Assembly (NCBI GenBank): GCA_965651905.1
Contig: CBFGUG010000035.1
Span: 1-64,000 of the forward strand
Length of the DNA stretch: 64,000 nt
From: SZUA-265 sp965651905
GTDB taxonomy: Bacteria > Myxococcota_A > Polyangia > Polyangiales > Polyangiaceae
Direction of reading: 5' to 3'
The notes below the pieces were generated by a model, which had not been told where the DNA came from, did no database searches, and saw only the letters and a program-made list of their open reading frames with translations. A program made the translations under genes and the position numbers. Shown piece after piece: positions 17,515 through 26,874 of the stretch. Every line of letters begins with the position of its first letter. Positions within the stretch are counted from its first letter, which is position 1.

Positions 17515-19980
17515 TCAAAGCCAGCAGATGGTCAGCGCGTCGCCGCCATCTTCGCGCGGGGCGGGCTCCCACTTGGATACGTAGGGTGAGCTACCCAGGT
17601 GCTCGCGCACGGCTTCTTTCATCGCGCCCGTACCGTGGCCGTGCAGAACGAACAGTGCAGGTTCGTTGGCTTGCAGCATCGAGTCGATGAAGCTGTCGAC
17701 TTGGTCGAGCCCCTCTTCGACGCGCATGCCGCGCAAATCGCAGGTGTTGCTCGAGGTGCGCGAAGGGGTGCTGGCGATCGCGACGGGTTGTGCCGCGGAG
17801 CGCTTGCGAGGGCGGGCAGGCGACGCTAGGTGAGCTGGCTTGTCGTTCGCTCCTCGCTCGAGAGCACGAAGCTTGGTGACGGGTACGGACATCTTTAGCC
17901 CGCCGACGTTGACCAAGACGGACTGCTTCTTCGGCGGGGCGACGATTTCACCTTCGGCCTTGAGATGCGACAAGCGCACGCGCATGCCGACTTGCAGTTC
18001 GCTCAACCTGAGTGTCGCGCCGTCGTCGTCGGTCGCGAGTGCGGCGGTCAAGTTGCCGTCGATGGTGACCGGCTGGGCGCCATCGCTCAGTAGTCGTTCG
18101 GCTTGTTTGAGGCTGGCTTTTTCGGGTCCGGCGGCGTCCAGTGCGGCCTTGGCCTTGCGCACCAGCGTGCGCGCTTCCATGACCTCGCGGGTGAGTGCTT
18201 GGGCTTCTTGACGCAAACGTTCGCGTTCGAGCTCGCGGGCGCGTGCGGTTTCGGCCTCCAGCTTGCGCGAGATGCGCCGCTGTTGTTCGAGCTCGGCTTC
18301 CGTCGACTGGCGCGTGTGGGCGAGCTCCGCCCGTTCGCGTTCGAGTTGTTCGAGCAGTTGCTGCTGCTGGACTTGCTCTTTGGGTAGCAGTTCACGCGCG
18401 CGCTCCACGAGCTCGCGGGGCACGCCATACCGTTCAGCCACGGCCAGCGCGCTCGATTGGCCCGGGATCCCCAGGCTGAGCTCGTAGGTCGGGCGCATGT
18501 GTTCGAAGTCGAAACCGACCGAGGCGTTGAGGAAGTCCTCACGCTCGGCGCCTAGCTGTTTGAGCTTTTCGTAGTGAGTGGTGACGGCCACGCTGGCGCC
18601 GCGTTCCACGAAGCCGCTGAGCACCGCCGCCGCCAACGCGGCGCCTTCTTCCGGGTCGGTGCCGCCTGCGATTTCGTCCATCAAGATCAAGGTGCCCCGT
18701 TTGGCACGGCCCAAATACTGCGAGATGCGGCGCACGTGGGCGCTGAACGTCGACAGTGACTGCGAGATGGACTGTTCGTCCCCCACGTCCGTCATCACTT
18801 CGTCGAACCAGCCGATCTCGCTCTCGGGCGCGCACGGCACTGGGATACCACTCTGCGCGAGCCAGACCGCTAACCCCAAACACTTCAGCGCGACGGTTTT
18901 CCCGCCCGCGTTGGGTCCGGACACGACCAAACACTGTGCGCCCAGCAGACGAATGTCGTTGGGCACCACGTCGGGGGCGTCCGCGCTATCGGCGATCAAC
19001 AGCGGGTGCCGCATCTGTTTCAGGATCAGCTTGGGCACCTCGCTGAGCTGCACTGGGCAAGCGCGGCTCTTGTGAGCCCAGCGCGCGATGGCGCTCAGTT
19101 TGTCGGCCTCCGTGCAGTTCGTTTCGGCTTGGCGCAGCTCGGTCACAAGGGCGCGCGCTCGTCCGCTGAGGTCGGCGAGCACTTTCGCTTCTTCGCGCTC
19201 GAGCTCCGCTTCGCAAACGTAGATTCGATTGTTCAGCTCGGTGAGCTCGCTGGGCTCGACGTACAGTGAGCTGCCCGAGCCGCTGGTTCCGAGGATCATG
19301 CCGGGCACGCTTCCGGACGCATCCGCGCGAACGGGCAAGACGGTGCGCCCCCCCCGCTCCGCGACGAATTGACCCGAGAGCACGTCTTTGTAACGAGCGA
19401 TCAGCTTTTGCCCAGCCGTGCGCAACTTATCCCGCGCGGTTTGTAGTGCGCGACGAGAGCTGCGGACGCCATCGGATGCGGAGTCACGGATCTCACCCTC
19501 GTCGTCGATTGCGCGCTGGATCGCGTCTCGTAGCGCGCCGAGCTCGGGGCTGCACCAGAGCAGTTGTTCGAGTTCTGGGCAGCTTTGTTTTCGCGCGTGA
19601 ACGTGCGCGCGGATGCGTAACGCGACTTCCGCCAAACGCGACGCGTCGAGCAGCTGTCTTGCGGAACCACTTTGGCCTTTGTCGATCAAGTCGCAAAGGT
19701 CGACGATGCTCACCACGCGAGTGATCGGCAGCGGAGCAGCGTCCGCTTCCAGCTGCAAGGTCTCGCGCACTCGCGTTTGGGCCCGCGAGGCCGCTTCGAT
19801 GTTCGGCAGCGGACGCAGCGACAGAATCGAGGCCTGTCCCGCTTCTGTCATGCAACGTCCGGAAATGCGACGCAGCAGCTCACCGAACTGCACGTCGCTG
19901 GCGGTCTTGTCGTCTTCGATCGATTGCGGTTCGGACACAGCGGGCGGAGGTTTGTCACAGCCAGCTGAGCGCGGCCACAC
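17515..19980 (-). CDS. mutS2: Endonuclease MutS2
   Basis: An 821-residue MutS2. I chose GTG at 19980 because GGGGGAG lies 6 bases upstream. The N-terminal MutS2 core begins at DVQFGELLRRISGRCMTEAG. The ATPase has Walker A SGPNAGGKT (about 352-360) and Walker B LILMDEIAGGTDPEEGA (about 430-446). A long coiled coil (about 545-660) rich in E, R, Q and L follows. The C-terminal Smr endonuclease domain (about 745-821) has CDLRGMR and LHGHGTG. MutS2 restrains homologous recombination and, in some bacteria, rescues collided ribosomes. It is divergent from ligD with about 112 bp between starts. Confidence 0.95.
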   Translation of the reverse strand: MWPRSAGCDKPPPAVSEPQSIEDDKTASDVQFGELLRRISGRCMTEAGQASILSLRPLPNIEAASRAQTRVRETLQLEADAAPLPITRVVSIVDLCDLIDKGQSGSARQLLDASRLAEVALRIRAHVHARKQSCPELEQLLWCSPELGALRDAIQRAIDDEGEIRDSASDGVRSSRRALQTARDKLRTAGQKLIARYKDVLSGQFVAERGGRTVLPVRADASGSVPGMILGTSGSGSSLYVEPSELTELNNRIYVCEAELEREEAKVLADLSGRARALVTELRQAETNCTEADKLSAIARWAHKSRACPVQLSEVPKLILKQMRHPLLIADSADAPDVVPNDIRLLGAQCLVVSGPNAGGKTVALKCLGLAVWLAQSGIPVPCAPESEIGWFDEVMTDVGDEQSISQSLSTFSAHVRRISQYLGRAKRGTLILMDEIAGGTDPEEGAALAAAVLSGFVERGASVAVTTHYEKLKQLGAEREDFLNASVGFDFEHMRPTYELSLGIPGQSSALAVAERYGVPRELVERARELLPKEQVQQQQLLEQLERERAELAHTRQSTEAELEQQRRISRKLEAETARARELERERLRQEAQALTREVMEARTLVRKAKAALDAAGPEKASLKQAERLLSDGAQPVTIDGNLTAALATDDDGATLRLSELQVGMRVRLSHLKAEGEIVAPPKKQSVLVNVGGLKMSVPVTKLRALERGANDKPAHLASPARPRKRSAAQPVAIASTPSRTSSNTCDLRGMRVEEGLDQVDSFIDSMLQANEPALFVLHGHGTGAMKEAVREHLGSSPYVSKWEPAPREDGGDALTICWL

Positions 19981-20092
19981 TCGAATCTCCCCCAGTGAAT
20001 TTGCTGTCGTCTTGGTGCGGGGGTTTTGCCGCACCGATGAAACGCTGTACGATGCACGGCTCCGTTCGCGCGCCGCGCAGGTCCCTGATCCG

Positions 20093-22663
20093 ATGCCCGA
20101 TCCCAAAGATAGTCTGAAGGAGTACCGCAAGAAGCGTGATCCTGGGGTCACCAACGAGCCTTTCGCCGCCGCGTCTGGGGCGTCTGCGAGTGAGACGTGG
20201 GTGGGCGACTTCGTCGTTCACCTGCACGCGGCGACCCGGCGACACTACGACTTGCGAATCCAGATCGGCGGGGTGCTCTTGAGCTTTGCGGTCCCGCGCG
20301 GACCGAGCTTAGATCCCGCAGACAAGCGTCTCGCCGTTCAGACCGAAGACCACCCGTTCGAGTACCTCGACTTCGAAGACATCATCCCCGACGGTTCGTA
20401 TGGCGCTGGCCCGATGATCGTCTGGGACTTGGGACGCATTCAGTACTTGAACGAACCTCCCGAGCGCGGGCTCGACGTGGGCAAGCTCGATTTCTTGTTG
20501 TTTGGACACAAGCTCCGCGGACGTTTCGCGTTGGTCGAGACGACGGGCCGCGGCGGAACCACGAGCAAACAGCGCCAGTGGCTTCTGCTCAAGAAGCAAG
20601 ACGTGCATTGTGTACCCGACGGCGACACCTGGCTGCAAACTCATGGGCAAAGTGTACTGTCGGGGCTCGAGGTGGAACAACTCGCACAGCGCCCGGAGTT
20701 CGAGGCGGCGCTCGTGGACCGCGCGCGACAGCTGGGCGCCACTGAGGGCAGCTTCGACTTCCCCAAGTTGGTGCCGACCTTATGTGCACCCAACGGCGCC
20801 GAGCTCGTAGATCCCGCGCGGCTCTACGAGCTGAAGCTCGACGGCGTTCGCATCTTGGGGCAGCGCAAAGGTGAACAGGTTCAGCTCAAGTACCGTAAGC
20901 CCCACGCCTTGACGAACAGCTACCCGGACATCGAGCGGGCGTTGCGCAGCCTGTTCGCGCGCGACTTCGTCATAGACGGAGAGATCGTGGCGTTCAACGA
21001 CCGGGGGTCACCCAAGTTTCAGTTGCTGGCGCCCCGCATTCACGCCAAACGTCCGCTCGACGTCAAACGCGCCGTGTCGCAGGTGCCCGTGGTGTTCATG
21101 GTGTTCGATCTGTTGGCGCTCGGGCCCTTGGACTTGACGAGTTTGCCGCTAGTCGAGCGCAAGTCGCTGCTAGCCGACTTGGTGCGCGGCAAAGGTTTAG
21201 TCCGCTACCTCGACCATCTGCCTGGCAATGGCGCGCCCCTGTTCGCCCTGGCCGAGCAGGAACGTCTGGAAGGTGTGGTGTCGAAGGTCGCTCAGAGTCG
21301 TTATTCGGTTGGGGTTCGCAGTCCCGACTGGGTAAAACACAAGTGCCGTCGCGAGACCGAGCTGGTGGTCGTCGGCTGGATCGAGGGCAAGGGCAGTCGA
21401 GATCTCGGCGCCCTCGAGCTCGCGAGTTACCGCGAAGGGCAGCTCGTGTACCGCGGGCGTGTCGGCGGCGGAATGAGCGACGCCATGCTCGCCCAGTTGC
21501 AAAGTGAGCTTGCGGAAATCGCGCGCGACGAGCCGCTGAACGTCGAGGGACTACCCGAGACCCCGAGCGCGCGGCATTTGGTCGAGCCACGGCTCGTCGT
21601 GCGGGTGGAGTACCTCGAATGGTCGCTCGGCGGGAACCTGCGTATGCCAATCTTCAAAGACCTGCTGCGCGACGTAGAACCCGCATCCTGTGACGACGCA
21701 CCGCCCGAAGAGTTGGTGGAGCTTCAACGCCCACAGGTCGAAGTGGTGGCCGAGGCTCCCGCCCCCCGCCGCGTGCAGCTGACCAACCGCGATAAAGTGT
21801 TCTGGCCTCGAGAAGGTATCACCAAAGGGGACATGCTCGACTACTACGCGGGCATAAGTGACGTGCTGCTGCCGCACCTGGCGGATCGACCCATCATGCT
21901 GGTGCGCTATCCCGATGGCATCGAAGGCAAGAACTTCTACCAATGGAATACGCCCAAAGGGACTCCATCGTGGGTGCGCACGCTGAGCCTCAAACACGAG
22001 GAGCGTGACGGAAAAGACGTCACCACGTTCTTGGTCGACGACGTCGACGCGCTGCTGCACGTCATCAATCTCGGGTGCATTCCGATTCACGTGCTGGCTT
22101 CACGTAAAGAGTCCCTGCAGTGCTGTGATTTTCTCACCATCGACTTCGACTTGGGCGACCAGCCTTTTCGTGAAGCGGTGCTCATGGCACTCGGTCTCAA
22201 GGATTTGCTCGAAGAGGTGGGGCTCGAGGGGTACCCCAAAACGTCGGGGCAATCAGGGTTGCACGTGTTGATCCCGATGGGGCCGGGCATTCCGTTTGCG
22301 ATTGCCAAAGCCCTGGTCGAGTTGTTGGGGCGGCTACTGCAGACGCGTTTCCCCGAAACGTCGACGATGGAGCGACGCATCAGTGAGCGCGGAGGGCGCG
22401 CCTACATCGACACTGGGCAAACGGGGCGTTCGCGCACCATCGTCGCGCCGTATTCGGTGCGCGCTCACCCTGGTGCGACGGTCTCCACGCCGCTGTCGTG
22501 GGACGAAGTGCACCTGGCGCTCAAGCCCGAGGTGTTCACCTTGTTCACAGTCGTCGAGCGAGCGCAACAGATCGGTGACCCGATGTTGGGCTTGCTCTCC
22601 GCGCGTCCCAACGTGCTCGGCGCCGTGCAACAGCTCGAACATTGGGTCAAACGGGGTTCGTGA
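20093..22663 (+). CDS. ligD: Multifunctional DNA ligase D (phosphoesterase-ligase-polymerase)
   Basis: An 856-residue LigD for non-homologous end joining. ATG at 20093 is chosen because it precedes the family N-terminus (DSLKEYRKKRDPGVTNEP). Domains in order: 3'-phosphoesterase (about 30-185; HLHAATRRHYDLRI, SFAVPRGPSLDP), ATP-dependent ligase (about 225-535; nucleotidyl lysine in ELKLDGVR, about K248, DGEIVAF, and the C-terminal VKHKCRRETELVVVGW), and primase-polymerase (about 555-856; metal-binding TIDFDLGD and SGQSGLHVLIPM). This order matches several proteobacterial LigDs, not the mycobacterial one. No Ku gene lies in the window. Confidence 0.96.
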   Translation: MPDPKDSLKEYRKKRDPGVTNEPFAAASGASASETWVGDFVVHLHAATRRHYDLRIQIGGVLLSFAVPRGPSLDPADKRLAVQTEDHPFEYLDFEDIIPDGSYGAGPMIVWDLGRIQYLNEPPERGLDVGKLDFLLFGHKLRGRFALVETTGRGGTTSKQRQWLLLKKQDVHCVPDGDTWLQTHGQSVLSGLEVEQLAQRPEFEAALVDRARQLGATEGSFDFPKLVPTLCAPNGAELVDPARLYELKLDGVRILGQRKGEQVQLKYRKPHALTNSYPDIERALRSLFARDFVIDGEIVAFNDRGSPKFQLLAPRIHAKRPLDVKRAVSQVPVVFMVFDLLALGPLDLTSLPLVERKSLLADLVRGKGLVRYLDHLPGNGAPLFALAEQERLEGVVSKVAQSRYSVGVRSPDWVKHKCRRETELVVVGWIEGKGSRDLGALELASYREGQLVYRGRVGGGMSDAMLAQLQSELAEIARDEPLNVEGLPETPSARHLVEPRLVVRVEYLEWSLGGNLRMPIFKDLLRDVEPASCDDAPPEELVELQRPQVEVVAEAPAPRRVQLTNRDKVFWPREGITKGDMLDYYAGISDVLLPHLADRPIMLVRYPDGIEGKNFYQWNTPKGTPSWVRTLSLKHEERDGKDVTTFLVDDVDALLHVINLGCIPIHVLASRKESLQCCDFLTIDFDLGDQPFREAVLMALGLKDLLEEVGLEGYPKTSGQSGLHVLIPMGPGIPFAIAKALVELLGRLLQTRFPETSTMERRISERGGRAYIDTGQTGRSRTIVAPYSVRAHPGATVSTPLSWDEVHLALKPEVFTLFTVVERAQQIGDPMLGLLSARPNVLGAVQQLEHWVKRGS

Positions 22664-22700
22664 GTTTTCGAGCCCGCACGAACCCACCACAGGAACGACA

Positions 22701-23585
22701 GTGACCGACTCAGACACCCTGGCCGCAGAGTTCTACGTGGCGTTACACCGCGGCACACCCCACGATTTCGCGTTCTACCAGCGTGCGACGCGTGGGGCGG
22801 CTTCCGTGCTCGAACTCGGCTGCGGCGATGGCCGAGTACTCACCCGCCTGAACGAGGTGCATCCAGAAGGCGAACGAGTCGGACTCGACTCCGACCCCGG
22901 CATGTTGAGTCTCGCGCGGCGCGCTGCAGCGGCGTGTGAAGGCTCGCCGTGTCGCTTCATTCGAGCCGACATTGGCGCATTCGATCTGGGGCGCCAGTTC
23001 GAATGTATCCTCTTGCCGTATTCGACGCTTTGGTGCTTACCCGACGCTGCCAAGCTCGCGTGCTTACGGCTCGCGGCGAACCACGCCGCGGCAGGCGCGA
23101 GACTGTTCCTCGACGTGTACCCGGCGGACGAGCTCATCGACGATCCCGACGAGCCAAGCGACGGCGGCGACGGCTCCGAGTTCGAACTGTCGGGGAGCGA
23201 CGAGCCTCAGTTCAGAGACGCAGAGCTCGAAGAGTCGGAGTTCGATGACGAAGAACCAGAGGTCGACGAGCGCGAGTTTCTGGTCGAGCTAGACGTGCGA
23301 GACCAACGCTACCGCGTGTTCGAAGAGGATCGAATCTGGCCCACTCGCCCGATGGTCGAGGCGCGTTTCGACTTCGAGAGCGTCGGTAGCCCTCGGGCCG
23401 GGTTGCCGCAGCATCACGAGCAGCTCATCGTTCACCATCCGTGTCGCGTCGCGCAGCTTTCGGAACTGCTCAGCGCAGCGGGCTTCGAGCAGAACGAGCT
23501 GACGGACGCCTTCGGAGCGCCCTACATCGACGACTCTGGGGCGCAGCTGTTCGTCTCAGCGAGGCTCCGTGAGCAATCGCGTTGA
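22701..23585 (+). CDS. Class I SAM-dependent methyltransferase with acidic insert
   Basis: A 294-residue protein. GTG at 22701 is selected because AGGA lies 6 bases upstream and the methyltransferase fold starts directly after it. Motif I is VLELGCGDGRVLTRL (about residues 36-50) and motif II-type GLDSDPGML follows. A highly acidic segment of about 50 residues (about 145-200, rich in D, E, S and G) interrupts the fold before RDQRYRVFEEDRIWP. The substrate is unknown. It lies 37 bp after ligD and is probably co-transcribed with it. Confidence 0.88.
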   Translation: MTDSDTLAAEFYVALHRGTPHDFAFYQRATRGAASVLELGCGDGRVLTRLNEVHPEGERVGLDSDPGMLSLARRAAAACEGSPCRFIRADIGAFDLGRQFECILLPYSTLWCLPDAAKLACLRLAANHAAAGARLFLDVYPADELIDDPDEPSDGGDGSEFELSGSDEPQFRDAELEESEFDDEEPEVDEREFLVELDVRDQRYRVFEEDRIWPTRPMVEARFDFESVGSPRAGLPQHHEQLIVHHPCRVAQLSELLSAAGFEQNELTDAFGAPYIDDSGAQLFVSARLREQSR

Positions 23586-23601
23586 GCGCGACGCCCGCCG
23601 A

Positions 23602-23922
23602 TCAAAGCACCAGACACTTTTCGATCGCGTCGACGCTCGGCGCGATGATCGCGCAATCGAACTGTGCGCGACTCACGGCGTCTGGGCAGGTCTCGAACTC
23701 GAACCTGGCGTCAGCTCTCGCCAACGCGCGCGCCGCGCTCTGCTTTTCCGCGATGGTCTGGGCGCTGACGTCTGGACGTTCACTGCGCAGCAAGTGCTCC
23801 GTGTAGTGATCGAGCAACCGATCGCACTCGTCCTCGGATAACGGCTGGGCGCAGCCTGGCAGACCGCAGCACGCAACGATGAGCACTGCGAGCGCGGAGA
23901 GCAGTCGTGTCAGTCGAAGCAC
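23602..23922 (-). CDS. Small lipoprotein, paralogue of its upstream neighbour
   Basis: A 106-residue protein with a signal peptide and lipobox LPGC (acylated Cys near residue 24). The mature part is helical and acidic, with the pattern SEDECDRLLDHYTEHLL, then three later cysteines (ETC, FDC, EKC). The neighbouring lipoprotein shows the same layout, so this is a tandem duplicate of an unrecognised family. Function unknown. It overlaps the upstream gene's end by 13 bp. Confidence 0.78.
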   Translation of the reverse strand: MLRLTRLLSALAVLIVACCGLPGCAQPLSEDECDRLLDHYTEHLLRSERPDVSAQTIAEKQSAARALARADARFEFETCPDAVSRAQFDCAIIAPSVDAIEKCLVL

Positions 23923-24215
23923 TCTTCTACCAGTTGCTTCGCGTCAGTCGCCCGATCCACACAGGCCATGGTGTCGTCGGAGATACGGCGGCCGACGCAG
24001 TCGCGCTGAACGCTATCGGCGAATGTTTGCTTGGTGCGCTCAATCTGTTGATTGATGTTGTTTGGATCGGACACCTTGGCCGCCTCCAACTCCAGTTCCG
24101 TGATGCGTACGACGATACGTTCACATTCTGCCTCAGTAGCCTTGTGCCCGCACCCAATGAGTAATGTCGTTGCACAGAGCAATACCGTTCCGATGTAAGT
24201 GCATGCTCGCGGCAT
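23910..24215 (-). CDS. Small lipoprotein, tandem paralogue
   Basis: A 101-residue protein; ATG at 24215 is chosen because it begins a signal peptide (MPRACTYIGTVLLCATTLL) ending in lipobox LIGC. The frame stays open upstream but shows no signal peptide or conserved sequence there. The mature part starts HKATEAECERIVVRITELEL and keeps later cysteines in RDC, MACVDR and EECF, paralleling the next gene. No good ribosome binding site is visible. Function unknown. Confidence 0.75.
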   Translation of the reverse strand: MPRACTYIGTVLLCATTLLIGCGHKATEAECERIVVRITELELEAAKVSDPNNINQQIERTKQTFADSVQRDCVGRRISDDTMACVDRATDAKQLVEECFD

Positions 24216-24446
24216 GGAGGAAAGGCTCAGTGCGAGTGAACGTCGCGTGCTTCGTACAGCGCCAACTTGCCTGGACGCGGATGGCGCTGCGTAGCCAGAG
24301 TGCAACGTGAGGGTTCTGTGACGCGTGTACTTTGGCATGGTGGCAAGAATCTCCTGAGTCCGTTTCGTTCGCTGCCTGAGGACGGGCAGTGGGTAAGGCC
24401 GATGCGATCGAACCGGGTCGATGTGGCATTTATACTGGAAGGCACG

Positions 24447-25331
24447 ATGGGGTCTGGGGTTTACTCCGACAAGCCCGGGCAACCGTCCAAGGGCGAGAGG
24501 GTCAGCAACTGGACGGCCGTACAGGTACTGCTAGAACTGAGCAACATGGGACACGGCGCGCCACAGACCCCTGAAGCCCTTCTCGAGAAGGCGCTGACCG
24601 CTGGGTCGCCCGCGTTACGCGCGAAGTACGCGACGCACGGGTTGCGACAGCCAGTGCTCGGACGTGACACCCATGTGCTGCTATTGCGGCAGCTGTACTT
24701 GGCTCATCTCGAGCGTGAACATTTTGCTGAAGCGCGTGGCGTCGCTGAACAGATGGTTGCGTTGGGTGATCTCACGGAACCTGCGCTGCACGACGCCGCG
24801 CGGGCGTGCTTGGCGCAGCGTGACTACGTGGCCGCTGCTGGGCATTTGCGTGTAGCGGCACGTAGTGCTCCTGCGCAACGCCGTGCATTGCACCTGTGGA
24901 CTCTGGGGCGCGCGCTTTACTTGAACGAGCAGTACGAAGAGGCGCAGAACGCGTTTCAGCGTGCACTGCGTTGGACGACCGAGAATCAGTCCTTGTACCG
25001 AGCTCACGCGGCGCTTTCCCAGTGGCGTAGGCAGCAACGCAGGGGGCAGCCGAGCGTGTCGAAGTCGTCGGAGTCGAACGACGTCGAGCTGTCGGATCTG
25101 CGCGAGCACTACGCGCAGCTGTCGCGGCTCGACCCGCTACCACTCTACGCTGAGTTCTTGGCTGCTGAGCTGCTGAGAGAGGTCGGAGAGCGCTCCGTGT
25201 CGCTCGTACTGTTACGCCGCTTCGTCGAGCAAGCGGAGCGCGCGACGACCGAGATAGCAGTTGGGCTGCGGGCCGAAATTGCCATCGCGCGTGGTTGGCT
25301 GTCGGAATCAACCGATGACAGCGACGGTTGA
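24447..25331 (+). CDS. TPR-containing hypothetical protein
   Basis: A 294-residue protein. ATG at 24447 has GGAAGG a few bases upstream and begins MGSGVYSDKPGQPSKGERV; the upstream open frame is Arg-rich and unlikely to be coding. The middle consists of TPR-like helix pairs, for example HVLLLRQLYLAHLEREHFAEARGVAEQMV, DYVAAAGHLRVAARS and ALYLNEQYEEAQNAFQRAL. No signal peptide, so a cytoplasmic scaffold is likely. The family is unrecognised. Confidence 0.8.
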   Translation: MGSGVYSDKPGQPSKGERVSNWTAVQVLLELSNMGHGAPQTPEALLEKALTAGSPALRAKYATHGLRQPVLGRDTHVLLLRQLYLAHLEREHFAEARGVAEQMVALGDLTEPALHDAARACLAQRDYVAAAGHLRVAARSAPAQRRALHLWTLGRALYLNEQYEEAQNAFQRALRWTTENQSLYRAHAALSQWRRQQRRGQPSVSKSSESNDVELSDLREHYAQLSRLDPLPLYAEFLAAELLREVGERSVSLVLLRRFVEQAERATTEIAVGLRAEIAIARGWLSESTDDSDG

Positions 25332-25452
25332 CCAGCGCGACTCGCGGCCGTTGACGCTGCTGCGCGTTACTGCATGTATCTCTGTAACTGTCGTGGTTTC
25401 GTGCGCGTAGTGCTCCGTGCTCTCTCGGTGGTGCGTCCTGAGTAGTTTTCAG

Positions 25453-26799
25453 ATGAGTCGTCGTCAGCTTTCGTTCTTCGTCATCCTGTTGTGCAGTTTG
25501 CTCTGGCCGCTGCTCGCCCACGCGCAGCCACCGCAAGACGCAGTGCCAGACGGTGTCTTCGGAGAGGCGCTCGCACGCGGGCCGCTGTTCGTCGGGCTCG
25601 CGGCGTTTGGGTTCGGTTTGCTGGTGAGCCTCACGCCGTGCGTTTACCCAATGGTCGCCATCACGGTGAGTGTGTTCGGCGCGCAACAAACCAAGAGCCG
25701 ATGGAGGGCGTTCGGGCTGTCTGGAATGTTCGTGCTCGGGCTCGCTGCGATGTTCACCCCCCTCGGCATCACCGCAGGGTTGACGGGCAAGACGTTCGGT
25801 TCGGAACTTTCGAACCCGTGGGTCGTTGTCGCACTGAGCGCCGTCTTCTTGGCGCTGGCGGCGAGCATGTTCGGCGCGTTCGATCTCGATTTGCCGTCGG
25901 GGCTCAAGAACAAGCTCGCGGGGGCGGGAGGGGCTGGCTACGCGGGGGCGTTCGTGCTGGGCATGGTGTGTGGGCCGATCGCCGCGCCGTGTACGGGGCC
26001 TTTCTTGTGGGGACTACTCGCGTTCATCGCACAGACGCAGAGCATCTTTTTCGGCAGCCTGACCATGATCGCGTTTTCCCTGGGGCTCGGAGCCCCGTTC
26101 TTCTTGGTCGGCGCGTTTGCCATGCAGCTGCCCAAGAGCGGTCGCTGGATGCTGCACGTCAAGAGCGTGATGGGCATCGTGCTGGTGATCGTCGCGTTGT
26201 ACTTCTTGGGGAACGCATTCCCCGTGATGCGTGAGTGGACGCAACCTGGCGCAGTGTTCTTGGCCGGGTGCGCGGCTGTCGCTGTCCTGGGGCTCGCGCT
26301 CGGCGCGGTACACAAATCGTTCGAGGGCAGCGACTGGCCCGAGAAGGTGGGCAAGGCCATGGGAGTCGCGCTCGTGTGCGTGGCGAGCTTTGGGTTCATC
26401 GGCGGGATCACCACGCCCGAACGCACGTTGACTTGGGAGAAAGCGGCTCCCGGCCAAGACATGCAAGCGTTTCTCAGCGCTTCCAAGGAAAAGGCCAAGG
26501 CTGAGGGGCGGCCTGTATTCTTGGATTTCACAGCGGATTGGTGCACCGCCTGCAAAGAGATCGAAGTCAAAACGTTCCCCGACGAACGTGTGCAAGCCGT
26601 CGCCGGGCGTTTCGTCAGCGTCAAGTTGGACATGACCGACGACAGCGATCCGGCGGTCGAGAAGACGCAACAAGACTACGAGGTTCGGGGCCTGCCAACG
26701 CTCATCCTCATCGACTCCAGTGGGAACGAAGCCAAGCGCTTCTACGGCAACTTCGTCCAGCCTAACGAGTTGGTCGAAGCGATGAGTGCCGTGAACTGA
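25453..26799 (+). CDS. DsbD-type thiol:disulfide interchange protein without the N-terminal domain
   Basis: A 448-residue membrane reductase relative of DsbD. It has a signal or membrane start (MSRRQLSFFVILLC), an eight-helix DsbD-beta domain with the paired cysteines in LTPCVYPM (about 65) and GPIAAPCTGPFL (about 185), and a C-terminal periplasmic thioredoxin domain (about 330-448) with DWCTACKE. It should pass electrons from cytoplasmic thioredoxin to periplasmic proteins. The N-terminal DsbD-alpha domain of E. coli DsbD is absent, as in many shorter homologues. An alternative GTG start lies at 25417. Confidence 0.92.
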   Translation: MSRRQLSFFVILLCSLLWPLLAHAQPPQDAVPDGVFGEALARGPLFVGLAAFGFGLLVSLTPCVYPMVAITVSVFGAQQTKSRWRAFGLSGMFVLGLAAMFTPLGITAGLTGKTFGSELSNPWVVVALSAVFLALAASMFGAFDLDLPSGLKNKLAGAGGAGYAGAFVLGMVCGPIAAPCTGPFLWGLLAFIAQTQSIFFGSLTMIAFSLGLGAPFFLVGAFAMQLPKSGRWMLHVKSVMGIVLVIVALYFLGNAFPVMREWTQPGAVFLAGCAAVAVLGLALGAVHKSFEGSDWPEKVGKAMGVALVCVASFGFIGGITTPERTLTWEKAAPGQDMQAFLSASKEKAKAEGRPVFLDFTADWCTACKEIEVKTFPDERVQAVAGRFVSVKLDMTDDSDPAVEKTQQDYEVRGLPTLILIDSSGNEAKRFYGNFVQPNELVEAMSAVN

Positions 26800-26874
26800 C
26801 CACGTTCTTCCGGGTCAGTTTGGTTTCTGGGCGAGGTCGCTTCTGGCTGTTCACCTGGCCCGTCTGCAAGTGGG

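Noticed and set aside
19613..20092. Upstream extension of ligD into the mutS2 gene
   Set aside because: The extension overlaps mutS2 antisense and the LigD N-terminal domain starts at ATG 20093.
24431..24436. TATACT as a -10 element for the TPR gene
   Set aside because: It is too close to the ATG and its ribosome binding site would be upstream of the implied transcript start; the -35 region does not match.
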